Source: Nepenthes gracilis
Taxonomy: Eukaryota; Streptophyta; Magnoliopsida; Caryophyllales; Nepenthaceae
NCBI GenBank assembly: GCA_033239525.1
Contig: BSYO01000033.1
Span: forward strand, 10,717,501-10,781,500
DNA length: 64,000 nt
Reading direction: 5' to 3'
Positions 36,960 through 49,060 of the stretch are shown in pieces; position 1 is the first letter of the stretch; each line of letters starts with the position of its first letter. A program made the position numbers and the translations under genes. The notes under the pieces were generated by a model, which did no database searches, had not been told where the DNA came from, and worked only from the letters and a program-made list of their open reading frames with translations.

Positions 36960-39900
36960 ACTCTCTCATACTTATAGAAATTTCATCATCAAAATTTAAC
37001 AAACTTTAAAATTTCATAATTAGAGGTAATCTTTCTAGACTCTTTCTAGTGTTCCCAAGTCATTTTCTCGATTAGATGATTTATCCTAGAAAAGCTTAAA
37101 CATTTGAATCATTCTGATCCTTATTACCCAATGCATTCTATCAAAATTTTAAATATACCAAATTTGAAGGTAAATCAAACTTATTAACTACTTTTTCGAC
37201 TTAACTCGAAATCTCAAATGACTAAAAATTCTTACTTCAGTCTTCTCCAAGCCTTGAAAGGGACTATTTCTTCTGAGCCTCAGATTGAACCTTAACATAT
37301 GTGGGTTCGCCACATTCCACTGTACTACTCTGATTAATTATCTAATTACAATCATCAAATTGTAATTCATCGGCATATCTAATTTAACTTGACACACATA
37401 ATTCTCAAATCAAGTTGACTAAGATTTCGACAAAAATCTTAAACCACAATCAAACCTTAGAGTCGGAATACTTTATATTCTTATTATTTTGTTAGTAAGT
37501 CAACAAACTGACATATCCCAAAATACATAATCCATATCGAACACCTAGAGTATCTGACAGCCATGATAAAAACAAATCTTAAATATCTATACCATAAAGA
37601 CAGAGCCCACAAATCCTCAAATTACAATCAAATTAGAAACCATAATTGTAACAATCACCCAATGATTGATATAGCTTTAGGTCATCACCCAAAATCTCAA
37701 AACCCAAATACTTAGCAACCTTAGGATCCCGTTAGCATACCGATAAGCTAACTGATTATTCCGAATGCGCCATCTATAATTACAGTAAGTGGGTCGTCGA
37801 AATCGTCTTGAGATAAAACCATAAAAATTTCTCATTCCATAATTTTATAGCTCCAATATTTAGAAAATGATTTTGTCTCCCAATTTAAGAATACGACATC
37901 CTATTACCCAAGTATTTGAACCTACTCGTGATTTACCTTTCACATCTCCAATGAAGCATCGAAGGTATATTAAGTATAAAGACTTCCAACATCAATTGCC
38001 AATACTAATGTCCTCTTTCCTCAAAAGGCATCGAGATTCATCTTCACAATCCTTAAACAGATCTATCCACTTGCAATATTATAAGATCATCTTTTCTTTA
38101 CAACACACAATTCTATCACTTAAAATTATCAGGTAATAGCTATCTCCAAAGGCAACACATATAAGTTCTGAGAGCGGAGACTCCAATCACGAACTCTAAC
38201 CTACGGGTGGAGTAATTCTAACTATGGACTTATCCCCCACTTAATCCAATGGCAACCATCTACATACGATGTAGGAAAATATAATCTTAAATCTTCCTCA
38301 AAAATATCTCATTCTACCGCAATTCACTTGATCCCTCATGGATCGATCCAAACGACATGGTTATCAATTTACTCTTCATTCCTCAAAAGCTATCATTACA
38401 TATCTCATTTCGACGAATACAAATTGTTTCCAATCTAATGCCCCACAGGCGCTGCATTCCTCGATGAATTCTTAATGGGTAACTTACCAGATTCAACTAG
38501 ACCCAAGAAAATCATACACCTTTGCGACATTAATCAGTCTTCCCAATTAGTCACCGCTTAAGGTCCTGCGGATCCAAAATCATGCTACCCATGATGCCAT
38601 ATGCTCAACGGGGCATTTCCTTAAACTAATCTCACGTTCCTTTCTTGATTGGGCGTTCGATTAACAACCATTCTCAATCTGTGTCGCAATCCTCAAACGG
38701 AGTGCATACACCCCATATTTTCTTGAACTTATCGATGAGATCATCATGAAATTGACTTAATTATGACCAGAAGATCTAATCCATAGAACTCATAAAACGC
38801 CAGCGGATCTTCAATACCTAAACGGCATTCCCGAACTTCGTAGCAGCTATATCCTTATCCCGAATGCTGCTAGGGTTACAACCTACATTAACCCATAATT
38901 AATAACACTATGGATATGGGTCGGTCGTAAGAATCACTTATCCATTCACTGTGCCCGCTTATCAAATCATTAAACCCCTTGACAACCTAATTTTTTAAAA
39001 ATTCACAAATAACCTTATCGATTTGTCTTACCTATCTCAAAGGCTCAAAGTATCCGTAACGACACCTAACCAATACTCTTTCAATTTCATACAAAATCCT
39101 CAAAGATCTACACAGCTAAATTCCTTAGTGACCATCAATGACTTCAGGGGTGGTCTCATTTATTCAATGATTTAAACACATATCCCCGTCACGGCTTGTG
39201 GGCACAACAATACTAATTTTCTTATACATCGACCAACCAGTCATTACTAATATCATGTCGAGGATTGGTGTCTCAAAATATGTCAACTCAGCCCAACCCA
39301 TCACATCTACGAACCCAAAATGCCATAAACATCGATATAATTAGTAGAAGTTTATGGTCCTTAAATAGGCGGGTAAGCTGAGAAACTATAATGAAGTTAC
39401 ACCACGGCATATCTTTATCGTCTCGGCTCATGACTCTTTCTCTCATCCACTACCCACAGTTGGCCTTGCCTTCTAACTGATGTGAGGCAGACATTACCTT
39501 ATCTCCCCCCATATATTGGGTCATTGCAACACTATTTTAATTCTCAAGATCCACACTTCAACTTCTGCAGGACCTAAACCACCCAAAAACTTAAGCACTT
39601 GATCATTATTACTAAATCAATCACAAAGCGACATTCCTAATTTCACTACACCAGAAATCGACTCCAAGTTTCATTGACCTCGAACCGTCTATTCTACCTT
39701 ATCCATCTCACTGGGCTTGCTATTCAAGCATCACCATTCCTTGTCCTCGGAGGATTAACTCGAGATAACCCTTATAGTATCCCCTTACAGATTCTCTATC
39801 ACGTGGTTGATCATCTCTATGTGTCGATCTTCGTCTAGGCGGTTAGATATAACTAATGGATCCTGATTTACTCCTATCCCAAGAGAAATACCATAATTTG

Positions 39901-40104
39901 ATTAAGAAACTAACTAGAACTCCACAACTAGACAATTATTTCTAGCTACTCGTCCTGATTTTGTTCTATCCTAAGTCATTAAAACTACGATGACTAGAAC
40001 TATTCAAGATACTTAATCATTGTGCTCTTTTATCTACTTAAACAATCTATCTTACTCTAACTTAAGTTTCCGCATAAGATTCAAATCAACCTAAGGCATC
40101 TCTT
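36960..40104 (-). pseudogene. Internal region with eroded gag-pol
   Basis: No long frame survives. Weak, broken traces of RT-like text can be made out on the minus strand around 38700-38900, and a possible gag start near 39700-39850. It is either a very old autonomous element or a large non-coding derivative. Confidence 0.35.
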
Positions 40105-40117
40105 TTTCAGATACCAT
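40105..40117 (-). promoter_or_regulatory. Mutated initiator-Met tRNA primer-binding site
   Basis: On the minus strand TGGTATCTGAAAA stands one base after the LTR end (GTCACA). The usual plant site is TGGTATCAGAGCC. Confidence 0.6.
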
Positions 40118-40118
40118 T

Positions 40119-41217
40119 TGTGACAGACCGAATTCTACCAAAAATTTAGTAGAGTTTCGTCTATAAAACGGACGTCTGCCAAATACAAAACCTGTATAAA
40201 CCCTGTATAAGATTCACAATGCATATACAACATATACACAGGATCCCATACTTCTATAAATATACAATTTGTGGAACCGACGTCATAACTCTTGTATGGT
40301 GCCGATTCAACGAAATGCCACTAGGTACCAATTAAAATCATAAAACCTACGGAAGCTACTACATCCATCAATATACAACGGAATAAAGCTACAATCCATC
40401 AATGTGACACAATTACATCAAAATACATAAGCATATCAAGCATAATACAATAATCTCCATCACCTACAAAAATTATAAACTAAGTTCCAAAAGCTTTGCA
40501 ATGCACGATCCGTGGCCTATCCTGCTCTTACGACCGACTCAGTCTCATCTGGCATAAGAGTGTGCTTATTTGGAAGGAAAGAAGAAGTAATGGTGAGTTA
40601 ACAACTCAGCAAGTGTACATAAATAATTCATAAATAGTAGATAAATAAATGAAACAGGAGATGAGAATGAAACAATATATATGGATGCATGACAATATGG
40701 AACATGTTTTGATACACTTTTATAATTACATTAATCTTTATGGATCAGGGTCAGTAAGCCTTACTAATTAAAGGTGTGGGAGAATGATGAAGGATCATGA
40801 TACCCCACATGATTTAAGGTCGTGAGCTTTTATTATCAACTCAGAGGAGGGGCCATCTACACATCATGCTTGTAGACAAGCCGATGCACCATGTGGTATA
40901 GCGTATACCTATCACCCGATTATACAGGGCTAATAAAATGCTACCATAACCTCCTGCGGTCTAGAAACAGTCATTGTTATTTCACAGCAATATCTTAAGA
41001 CTTACCAAGAGTATTACCTGCTACAATACACGGTTGGAGTAATCCTCAAGTCTATACTGTAATGCTAGTAGTAGGCTAAGGGGTATTACCTCTGTAATAT
41101 AAATATATGATCCTAATTTATAGTTTCTTATTCATTTGAGGAAATGTCCACCATAATTCATTCATAATATCTCCAACACGGAGAACAATTCGATTAAATC
41201 TCCAATTATGGATTTTC
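40119..41217 (-). repeat. 5' LTR of the minus-strand element, truncated
   Basis: Contains only the R/U5-side 1.1 kb. The U3 half is missing from 41217 on. Confidence 0.7.
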
Positions 41218-41254
41218 ATCAACATTTATTCTCAGTAATTTGGCAGCATATATG
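41217..41254 (+). repeat. Inverted 38-bp piece at the cluster's left edge
   Basis: CATCAACATTTATTCTCAG and the following AATTTGGCAGCATATATG match 58461-58498 on the same strand, with four mismatches. That sequence belongs to the end of the WF-ORF region in a plus-strand unit, yet it abuts minus-strand ORF3 here. Confidence 0.65.
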
Positions 41255-41530
41255 ATTAAGTTTTACTAATGTCAGGTTCTTAATAATATTATTATGATTT
41301 TGTTTAATTTCTAAACTTGTGTGTATTCTATCTTTAGTAGAAGAAAATGCATTAATGTTTGAACATATTTGTTTTGGTAATTCTTTTTGTAAAAAGATAA
41401 AATAATTATTTATAGCTGAAGTATATAATTTTATATGAGAAAAGATATTGTAAAATTTTATCTGAAAATTATTGTTATATAAATTTTTAATAATTATCTG
41501 ATTTTGGTCTCTACATAGGGAAAACGTCAA
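41255..41530 (-). pseudogene. Copy A: start of the Asn/Lys-rich ORF after the zinc-finger protein
   Basis: Matches 61750-62020 of the plus copy (for example RDQNQIIIKNL and FQIKFYNIF). No catalytic motif of a protease or polymerase is visible. Cut at 41255. Confidence 0.6.
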
Positions 41531-41612
41531 TTGATTAGGTTGATTAATAGGTCTAACGATTTCTTTGTTTAAAATATTTTGTTTAAGTTCTAATTCCGTA
41601 GATACATTAGAC

Positions 41613-42129
41613 TTATTTTCTATTTTTTTTTAATTTACATTGTTTAGACTTGTGTCCAAATTCTTTACATTTCCAGCATATGGCTTTTAGTAATTTATTT
41701 TCTTGAGAATTTTTGTTTATTTTAGATGAGTTAAGTGCTTTAATAAATGGATAGTGTATTAAAGAATTTTCTTTAATATTTATGGATTGTGCTTTTGAGA
41801 GTGAAGAAAGTGATTCGGTTAAGGTATTTTCTAAGAAAATTGAATTTTTAATATTATTAGAATTTAATTGAATAATTTCTTGTTTGATACTTTCGATAGG
41901 AGTTTCTTCTTGTGGATTTTGCATTTTATTAGTTTGACTTATTTTTGTTGGAGAATTAGATAAATTATTTATTTTTACAATTAATTTATCTAAAAATGCT
42001 TTTCTTTGTTGTGTAGAGGAGGTCAGTGTAACATGACCTAAAATTGGTTCAGAGAATGATTCCAATTGGTCTATAATTGATAAAGTTTTAGTAGGTCTTG
42101 ACTTAGGATGAATTAGAGTTTCTAAACTA

Positions 42130-42160
<31 letters not shown>

Positions 42161-42605
42161 CTTCTTCAGTATCTTCTTCGTCCTCAGTATCTTCTTCATC
42201 CATTGGATTAAGAAGATGTTCTAACCAAAGTTCTTCATCAATCTCTTCTTCATCATATTCTTCATTAATTTCGTCCTCTTTAGTTTTTGTTGCTATGGTA
42301 CAAATCATGTTTATGTTTGATTGATATAGATCTTGTTTAGTCAAATTATTGTTATTATCTTTTATAATAGTAGATATATTATTTTGAGAATTGTTCCAAA
42401 TATTTTTATTTCTATCTAGTTGATTAACATTTCTTATATACGGAATAAACCATTCGAAAAATGGTAAATTCTGTTTAAGTAAGTTCATTGTTTGTTTCCA
42501 CGTACTTCTATATTCTTCTGTTTGTTCTTTAGTAAACATAGTAAAGAACCAATTTCTAAGGCTATTACTATTTTCTAGCATAAATTTTTTTCTAAGTGCA
42601 TCCAT
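41613..42605 (-). pseudogene. Copy A: capsid/gag-like protein with C-terminal zinc finger
   Basis: The best-preserved copy: 330 codons without a stop from MDALRKKF. N-terminal two fifths basic/aromatic (NWFFTMFTKEQ), then a strongly acidic run of Glu and Asp (about residues 115-160) coded by GAA/GAG repeats, then a Ser/Asn/Lys-rich part, ending in CWKCKEFGHKSKQC, a complete CX2CX4HX4C finger, and a basic tail. An acidic region plus a terminal zinc finger is the layout of caulimovirid coat proteins and of retrotransposon gag. It was probably one part of a polyprotein: the linker frame upstream is separated from it by one stop. Fully open here, but the copy as a whole is broken. Confidence 0.7.
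42125..42175. repeat. (TTC)n microsatellite coding poly-Glu in copy A
   Basis: About 13 CTT/TTC repeats at 42137-42175; the same place has far fewer units in the copies at 44190-44220 and 61140-61165. Confidence 0.8.
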
Positions 42606-42647
42606 ATCTGGAATAAAATCTTTTTCAATATTTATTACATTAATTAC

Positions 42648-42971
42648 TTACATTTCTGATAGAGTTGGTGATTGTGGGGTTGGTTGTGTAATAATTTCAG
42701 GAATAGAATTTCTACTTTCTATATTTCTTCTTTCATTAGAATATGTAGATGGGTATCTAATATTTGTTGATGGTCTAGGAGTTTCATACTCATTTCTAGG
42801 ATTTTCATATTCAAAACTAATTGACGAAGGTCTTGTATTATTATAACTTAATGATCTAGGTAAATAATTTTGTGGTTGACTAAAGTTAAAAATGATATTA
42901 TCTTTAGGTGTTACAGTAATACTTATAAATTCTCTTCTTGTTATATGTCTAGATGGTTGGGAAAGATTCAC
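42648..42971 (-). pseudogene. Copy A: linker between movement and capsid-like proteins
   Basis: 107 codons, Pro/Ser/Tyr/Arg-rich and low in hydrophobics (PSRHITRREF at the start, then SRNSIPEIITQPTPQSPTLS), probably disordered. Continuous with the movement protein frame in other copies. Confidence 0.5.
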
Positions 42972-43702
42972 TTGTCTGTCTTGTGGTAAAGTAATCTCAT
43001 CCCATTTTAATAATTTTGGAGTAAAATAGCAGCATGTTCAACTTTTACTTGTAATACAATTGTCTCATCGGGTGGAGTCTGAATAAGATATTTTGGATTA
43101 AATTGATTAGTCAACAATTTAAAATAAATTCGATAAAGAATTAAAAATCCTCTTCTGTCTTCCTGTTGGGCTAAATCAGGAAGATGAACATTAAGAACTA
43201 AGGTGTTAAGGATCGTTGGATCATTTAGATCAACTGTAAAGTTGGGTGCACAATTAAAGTAGATTGATCCATTACATAAATTAGATTGAACAATTGCCAA
43301 TATAGAGTCTTTATATTTTAATAACGTTTGAACTCTTAAATATAATAAAACTGGTATATCAATTTCTAATTTGGTTAAAGGTTTAATTACTATTTGAATT
43401 AATCCATAGTGAATATAATTATAACCCTGTTATTTAAACCTTTTAATAGATAAGGATGATAATAATTTTATTTCTTCATATTCGTTTTTAATTGAAATAG
43501 TTTGTTCATTATCCTTAATAGCTAAATCAGTTTTAAAATCAAAAGTTCCTATCTGATAAATTTCTTCCATGTGTTGGATGGATATAGTCTGCCCGAAATA
43601 ATTATGACCATTATTAGGTATAATGAGGGATTCTCTAGAATTTGTTGTTGTACTATGATTCGAATTACTACCCCTGAACATTCATCTTAGTCTCGAAGCC
43701 AT
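42972..43702 (-). pseudogene. Copy A: 30K-superfamily movement protein, broken
   Basis: The first ATG is at 43702, but codon 7 is TGA where the plus copy has CGA. A second stop (TAA for CAA) follows at about 43431, and the frame is interrupted again near 43020. Motifs of the 30K family of caulimovirid and other plant virus movement proteins are plain: the GLIQIAIKPL strand, PVLLYLR, then a conserved Asp in FTVDLNDPTI. In viruses this protein widens plasmodesmata for cell-to-cell passage. The breaks prevent expression here. Confidence 0.75.
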
Positions 43703-43793
43703 TTTCAAGATTTTCTACAAATGATGTATAAAACTAAATTTCCTACAGATGACGCGGAACCATTACTTGCAAACTTAATGAAACAGGAACACC
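43703..43793 (-). other. Copy A: truncated leader
   Basis: Matches the leader before the movement protein in other copies (ATGAAACAGGAACACCCCCG on the plus strand) and stops abruptly at about 43793, where copy B's zinc-finger ORF begins. Promoter and primer site are missing. Confidence 0.65.
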
Positions 43794-43797
43794 CCCG

Positions 43798-44629
43798 ACA
43801 AACTTAATAGATGGACAGTGTATTAAAGAATTCTTTTTAATATTTATGGATTGTGCTTTTGAGAGTGAAGAAGGTGATTTGGTTAAGGTATTTTCTGAAA
43901 AAGTTGAATTTTTAATATTATTAGAATTTAATTGAATAATTTCTTGTTTGATACTTTTGATAGGAGTTTCTTCTTGCGAATTTTGAATTTTATTAGTTTG
44001 ACTTATTTTTGTTGGAGAATTAGGTAAATTATTTATTTTCATAGTTAGTTTATCTAAAAGTGTTTTTCTTTGTTGTGCAGAGCAGGTTAGTGTAACGTGA
44101 TTTAAAATTGGTTCAGAGACTGATTCAAATTGATCTATAATTGATAAAATTTTAGTCAGTCTTGATTTTGGATGTATTAGAGTTTCTAAACTAATTTCTT
44201 CTTCTTCTGCAGTTCCAGTATCTTCTTCATCTATTGGATTAAGAAGATGTTCTAACCAAAGTTCTTCTTCATCAATTTCTTCTTCATATTCGTTTTTAAT
44301 ATCATCATTTTTAGTTTCTATTGCTAGAGTAGAAATCATGTTAATGTTTGATTGATATATATTTGGTTTAATTAAATCATTATTATTTTTTGTAATAGTG
44401 GTTATATTATTTTGAGAATGGTTTCAACTATTTTTATTTCTATCTAGTTGATTAATATTTCTTATATACGAAATAAACCATTCAAAAAATGGTAAATTCT
44501 GTTTAAGTAAATTCATTGTTTGTTTTCATGTACTTCTATATTCTTCTGTTTGTTCTACAGTAAAAGTATGAAAGAACTAATTTCTAATGCTATTATTTTT
44601 TTCTAGCATAAATTCTTTTCTAAGTGCAT
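43798..44629 (-). pseudogene. Copy B: capsid/gag-like protein, 3' end missing
   Basis: Starts MDALRKEF-like at 44629 with stops in the first part; open from 44339. The acidic region is shorter than in copy A. It is cut before the zinc finger, where the leader of copy A is joined. Confidence 0.65.
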
Positions 44630-44969
44630 CCGTATCAGGAATAAAATCTTTTTCAATATTTATTATATTAATTGTTTACATTTTTGATAGAGTTGGTGAT
44701 TGTGGGGTTGGTTGTGTAATAATTTCAGGAATAGGATTTCTATTTTCTGCATTTCTTGTATCATGAGAATATGTAGGTTGATATCTAGTATTTGTTGATA
44801 GTCTAGAAGGTTCATAATCATTTCTAGGATTTTCATATTCAGAACTAATTGACGGAGGTCTTGTATTAATAAAACTTAATAATCTAGGTAAATAATTTTG
44901 TGGTTGACTAAAATTAAAAATAATATTCTCTTCTGGTGTTTCAGTAATATTAGTAAATTCTCTTCTTGT

Positions 44970-45731
44970 TATATGTCTAGGTGGTTGGGAAAGATTTACT
45001 TGCCAGTCTTGTAGTAAAGTGATCTCATCCTATTTTAATAATTTTGGAGTAAAAGTAGCAGCATGTTCAACTTCTACTTGTAATACAATTGTCTCACCAT
45101 GTGGAGTTTAAATAAGACATTTTGGATTAAATTGACTAGTGAGTAATTTAAAATAAATTTGATAAAGGATTAAAAATCCTCTTCGGTCTTCCTGTTGGGC
45201 TAAACCAGGAAGATGAACATTAAGAACTAAGGTGTTCAGGATAGTTGGATCATTTAGATCAACTGTAAATTTGGGTACACTATTAAAGTAAATTGGTCCA
45301 TTATATAAATTAGATTGAACAATTGCTAAGATAGAGTCTTTATATTTTAATAACATTTGATCTCTTAAACATAATAAAACTGGTGTATCAATTTCTAATT
45401 TGGTTAAGGGTTTAATTGCTATTTGAATTAATCCATAGTGAATATAATTATAACCTTATTGTTTAAATCTTTTAATGGATAAGGATGACAATAATTTTAT
45501 TTCTTCGTATTCGTTTTTAATTGAATTAGTTTGTTCATGATCCTTAATAGCTAAAGTAGTTTTAAAATCAAAAGTTCCTATCTGATAAATTTCTTCCATG
45601 TGTTGGGTGGGTAAAGTTCAGCCAGAATAATTATGACCATTATTTGGTATAATTAGTAATTCTCTAGTGTTTGTTGTTGTACTGTGATTCAAATTTCTAC
45701 CCCTGAACATTTGTCTTAGTCTCGAAGCTAT
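44970..45731 (-). pseudogene. Copy B: movement protein, broken
   Basis: The start codon is ATA instead of ATG (45731-45729). Stops occur near 45456 and 45110. 30K motifs are as in the other copies. Confidence 0.65.
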
Positions 45732-46012
45732 TTTTAAAATTTCTATAAATGATGCATAAAACTAAATCTCCTACAGATGATGCATAAAACTAAATCTCCT
45801 ACAGATGATACATAATCGTTACTTGCAAACTTAATGAAACAGGAACACCCCCGACAAACAACGCCCTTTTATCACCTCGACGGGCAAATACATCGGTTCA
45901 CAGGCTTAAACATTTCCTGTCGTTTCCAAAGCTATCATGCAAGTGATTATGCCTTACTCAAATGTAGAAAAAGTAGCGTATATGCCTTATACCATGCCGA
46001 AAAAATGAACGT

Positions 46013-46025
46013 GGCTCTGATACCA
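46013..46025 (-). promoter_or_regulatory. Copy B: tRNA-Met primer-binding site
   Basis: TGGTATCAGAGCC on the minus strand, a perfect complement to the 3' end of plant initiator-Met tRNA. It marks the start of minus-strand DNA synthesis in caulimovirids and many LTR elements. Confidence 0.85.
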
Positions 46026-46827
46026 AATCTGTATGTAGGATCGTATTTCAAAAATCGTAAGTACAAAACAACACGTAAACCAAAAAAGGAAAGAATTATA
46101 CCAGAATAAGGTTGAATTAAACTGCTGGACTTTGATTGATGAAGTTGATTACATACTTCAAAAGTGGGTACAAAGAAAGAAAATTTGTACAAAGAAAGGA
46201 AATGAAAATTTGTAAAGAAAATAAGGAAGGTTTCAGAAGGATTTTTTCTAGGCTTTGCCCTGGCTCTCTAAGCTCTCTTCCCAATTCTCATATTTCAAAC
46301 TCTGTCTTCAATTGAGACAAACAGGGCTTTAAATAAAAGTTCTTGAATTATCTGCACCATTGATTGTTGAAATAATTAAATAAAATCTGATCTGTTGAAA
46401 ATCAGCATCATAATTGCTAGGAATCAATTTTGTTTTGCGTCGTTGTCAGTATAATTGTTAGGAATCAATTCTGTTTTGCGTCATCGTCATCATAATTGTA
46501 AATTTGTTATTATTCATTGATGAAGACAATTTTGTTATTGGTCAATTTGATGAATAGTACTGTATAGTATCTGCATAGTGTCTGTATAGTGTCTTTTGTT
46601 GAAATTATATGTCAGAACTGCTACATATCGGCACTAATGGTTGAACATCTTTTTGACTTTGCTGCTTTATAATTGCAAGATATATATATTTATATATATA
46701 TTTTGCTACATAGTACCAAATAGTGCATAGTGCTGCATAGTACTATGTTTTGTCTAAAAATATTTTCATGATAATGGCATATTTTGGTAGAGTCCATTTG
46801 TCCTTCTGATGAGTCCTTCTTCTTGTT
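46026..46827 (-). promoter_or_regulatory. Copy B: promoter and leader region
   Basis: About 0.8 kb, no coding. On the minus strand it has a TATA box (TTTATTTAAAG, about 46327-46337), two 41-bp repeats with TTGCGTCGTTGTCAGT-type text (about 46416-46497), and multiple GCATAGTG / GTATAGTG repeats (46556-46740). It begins abruptly at 46827 against the truncated capsid-like ORF of copy C. Confidence 0.6.
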
Positions 46828-47531
46828 GATTTTGCAGTTTATTAGTTTGAATTATTTTTGTTGGGTAATTAGATAAATTATTTATTTTCATAGTTAATTT
46901 ATCTCTTATTTTTGTTGGAGAATTAGATAAATTATTTATTTTCATAGTTAATTTATCTAAAAGTACTTTTCTTTGTTGTGCAGAGGAGGTTAGTGTAACG
47001 TGATCTAAAATTGATTCAGAGAATGATTTAAATTGATCTATAATTGATAAAATTTTAGTTGGTCCTGATTTTGGATGAATTAGAGTTTCTAAACTAATTT
47101 TTTTTTTCTTTTTCGATTTCAGTATCTTCTTCGTCCATTAGATTAAGAAGATGTTCTAACCAAAGTTCTTCTTCATCAATTTCTTCTTCATATTCGTTTT
47201 TAATATCATCATTTTTAATTTCTGTTGCTAGAGTAGAAATCATGTTAATGTTTGATTGATATATATTTGGTTTAATTAAATCATTATTATTTTTTGTAAT
47301 AGTGGTTATATTATTTTGAAAATGGTTCCAACTATTTTTATTTCTATCTAGTTGATTAACATTTCTTATATACGGAATAAATCATTCAAAAAGTGGTAAA
47401 TTCTGTTTAAGTAATTTCATTATTTATTTCCACGTACTTCTATTCTTCTGTTTGTTCTACAGTAAAAGTATTAAAGAACCAATTTCTAATGCTATTATTT
47501 TTTTCTAGCATAAAATTTTTTCTAAGTGCAT
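46828..47531 (-). pseudogene. Copy C: capsid/gag-like protein, 3' end missing
   Basis: Start at 47531. Several stops and a frameshift in the acidic region (TTTTTTTTTCTTTTTCG at about 47100). A 65-base stretch is duplicated at about 46850-46960 (ATTTTTGTTGGAGAATTAGA twice). It ends before the zinc finger. Confidence 0.6.
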
Positions 47532-47879
47532 CCGTATCTGGAATAAAATCTTTTTTAATATTTATTACATTAATTGTTTATATTTCTGATAGAGTTGGTG
47601 ATTATGGGGTTGGTTGTGTAATAATTTCAGAAATATGATTTCTACTTTCTACATTTCTTGTATCATGAGAATATGTAGGTTGATATCTAATATTTGTTGA
47701 TAGTCTAGAAGGTTCATAATCATTTCTAGGATTTTCATATTCAGAACTAATTAACGGATGTCTTATATTAGTATAACTTAATGATCTAGGTAAATAATTT
47801 TGTGGTTGACTAAAATTAAAAATAATATTTCCTTCTGGTGTTTAAGTAATATTAGTAAATTCTCTTCTTGCTATATGTC

Positions 47880-48634
47880 TAGGTGGTTGGGAAAGATTTA
47901 CTTGCCAGTTTTGTGGTAAAGTGATCTCATCCCATTTTAATAATTTTGGAGTAAAAGTAGCAGCATGTTAGAACTTCTACTTGTAATACAATTGTCTCAC
48001 CATGTGGAGTTTAAATAAGATATTTTGGATTAAATTGACTAATGAGTAATTTAAAATAAATTCGATAAATGATTAAAAATCCTCTTCGGTCTTCCTGTTG
48101 GGCTAAACCAAGAAGATGAACATTAAAAACTAGGGTGTTCAGGATAGTTAGATCATTTAGATCAACTGTAAAGTTGGGTGCATAATTAAAGTAAATTGGT
48201 CCATTACATAAATTAGATTGAACAATTGCTAAGTTAGAGTCTTTATATTTTAATAACGTTTGATCTCTTAAATATAACAAAACTGGTGTATCAATTTCTA
48301 ATTCGGTTAAGGGTTTAATTGCTATTTGAATTAATCCATAGTAAATATAATTATAACCTTGTTGTTTAAATCTTTTAATGGATAAGGATGACAATAATTT
48401 TATTACTTCGTATTCGTTTTTAATTGAAATAGTTTGTTCATGATCCTTAATAGCTAAAGTAGTTTTAAAAATAAAAGTTCCTATCTGATAAATTTCTTCC
48501 ATGTGTTGGGTGGACAAAGTCCAACCAGAATAATTATGACCATTATTTGGTATAATTAGTGATTCTCTAGTGTTTATTATTGTACTGTGATTCGAATTTC
48601 TACCCCTAAACATTTGTCTTAGTTTCGAAGTCAT
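47880..48634 (-). pseudogene. Copy C: movement protein, the longest open copy
   Basis: ATG at 48634; open for 208 codons to a stop at about 48010, covering the whole 30K core (GLIQIAIKPL, PVLLYLR, FTVDLND, IIYRIYFKLL). The last quarter is behind the stop and a further frameshift near 47968. Upstream, its leader is split from its primer site by the 3.2-kb solo LTR. Confidence 0.75.
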
Positions 48635-48821
48635 TTTCAAAATTTCTACAAATGATGCATAAAACTAAATCTCTTACAGATGATACATAATTGTTACTTG
48701 CAAACTTAATGAAATAGGAACACCCCCGACAAACAACGCCCTTTTATCACCTCGACGGGTAAACACATCGGTTCATAGGCTTAAACATTTTCTATCGTTT
48801 CTAAAGCTATCATACAAGTGA

Positions 48822-48826
48822 TTATG
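48822..48826. repeat. Target-site duplication TTATG, left
   Basis: Identical to 52036-52040. The uninterrupted sequence GTGATTATGCCTTACTC is present in copy B near 45944. Confidence 0.95.
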
Positions 48827-49051
48827 TGTGACGACCCGAGTTCTTGAATATGATAATTGGGAGGTAATTAAGTTAAAATAGATAAATTGTATTCAAAAGG
48901 TACGGGAGGAATGGATTGGAAAGCTCAAAGAACCGAAACTAGTAAATCGGGAAAAATCATTCGGGGTCCGGGCTGCTGAAGCCCTGCCAGCAGGCTTGCG
49001 CCCGTGGCCTGGCCGCTCGCTGGCCGCTCGCCGGCCGCTCGAGCGGCCGGC

Positions 49052-49060
49052 GCAGTATAT
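49052..49060 (+). promoter_or_regulatory. TATA box of the 3.2-kb solo LTR
   Basis: GTATATATT directly downstream of the GGCCGCTCG repeats. Confidence 0.5.

Larger units (their letters stand above)
34522..41217 (-). mobile_element. Minus-strand Ty3/gypsy element with truncated 5' LTR
   Basis: Direct repeats 34522-35620 and 40119-41217 align base for base in length (1099 each) and share long blocks such as ACAATGCATATACAAC. The left one continues to 36959. A mutated initiator-Met tRNA primer site follows the right copy on the minus strand, so the right copy is the 5' LTR and is cut at 41217, where the caulimovirid-like cluster begins. Confidence 0.75.

Noticed and set aside
41219..41530. Reverse transcriptase or protease after the zinc-finger ORF
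   Set aside because: Expected there in caulimovirids, but no DTG/DSG, no YXDD/FXDD and no RNase H motif could be found in this ORF or in its plus-strand counterpart.
46026..46827. Promoter regions interpreted as classical LTRs of a retrotransposon
   Set aside because: No TG...CA ends, no target duplications and only one copy between successive units; kept as a possible alternative but not annotated as LTRs.
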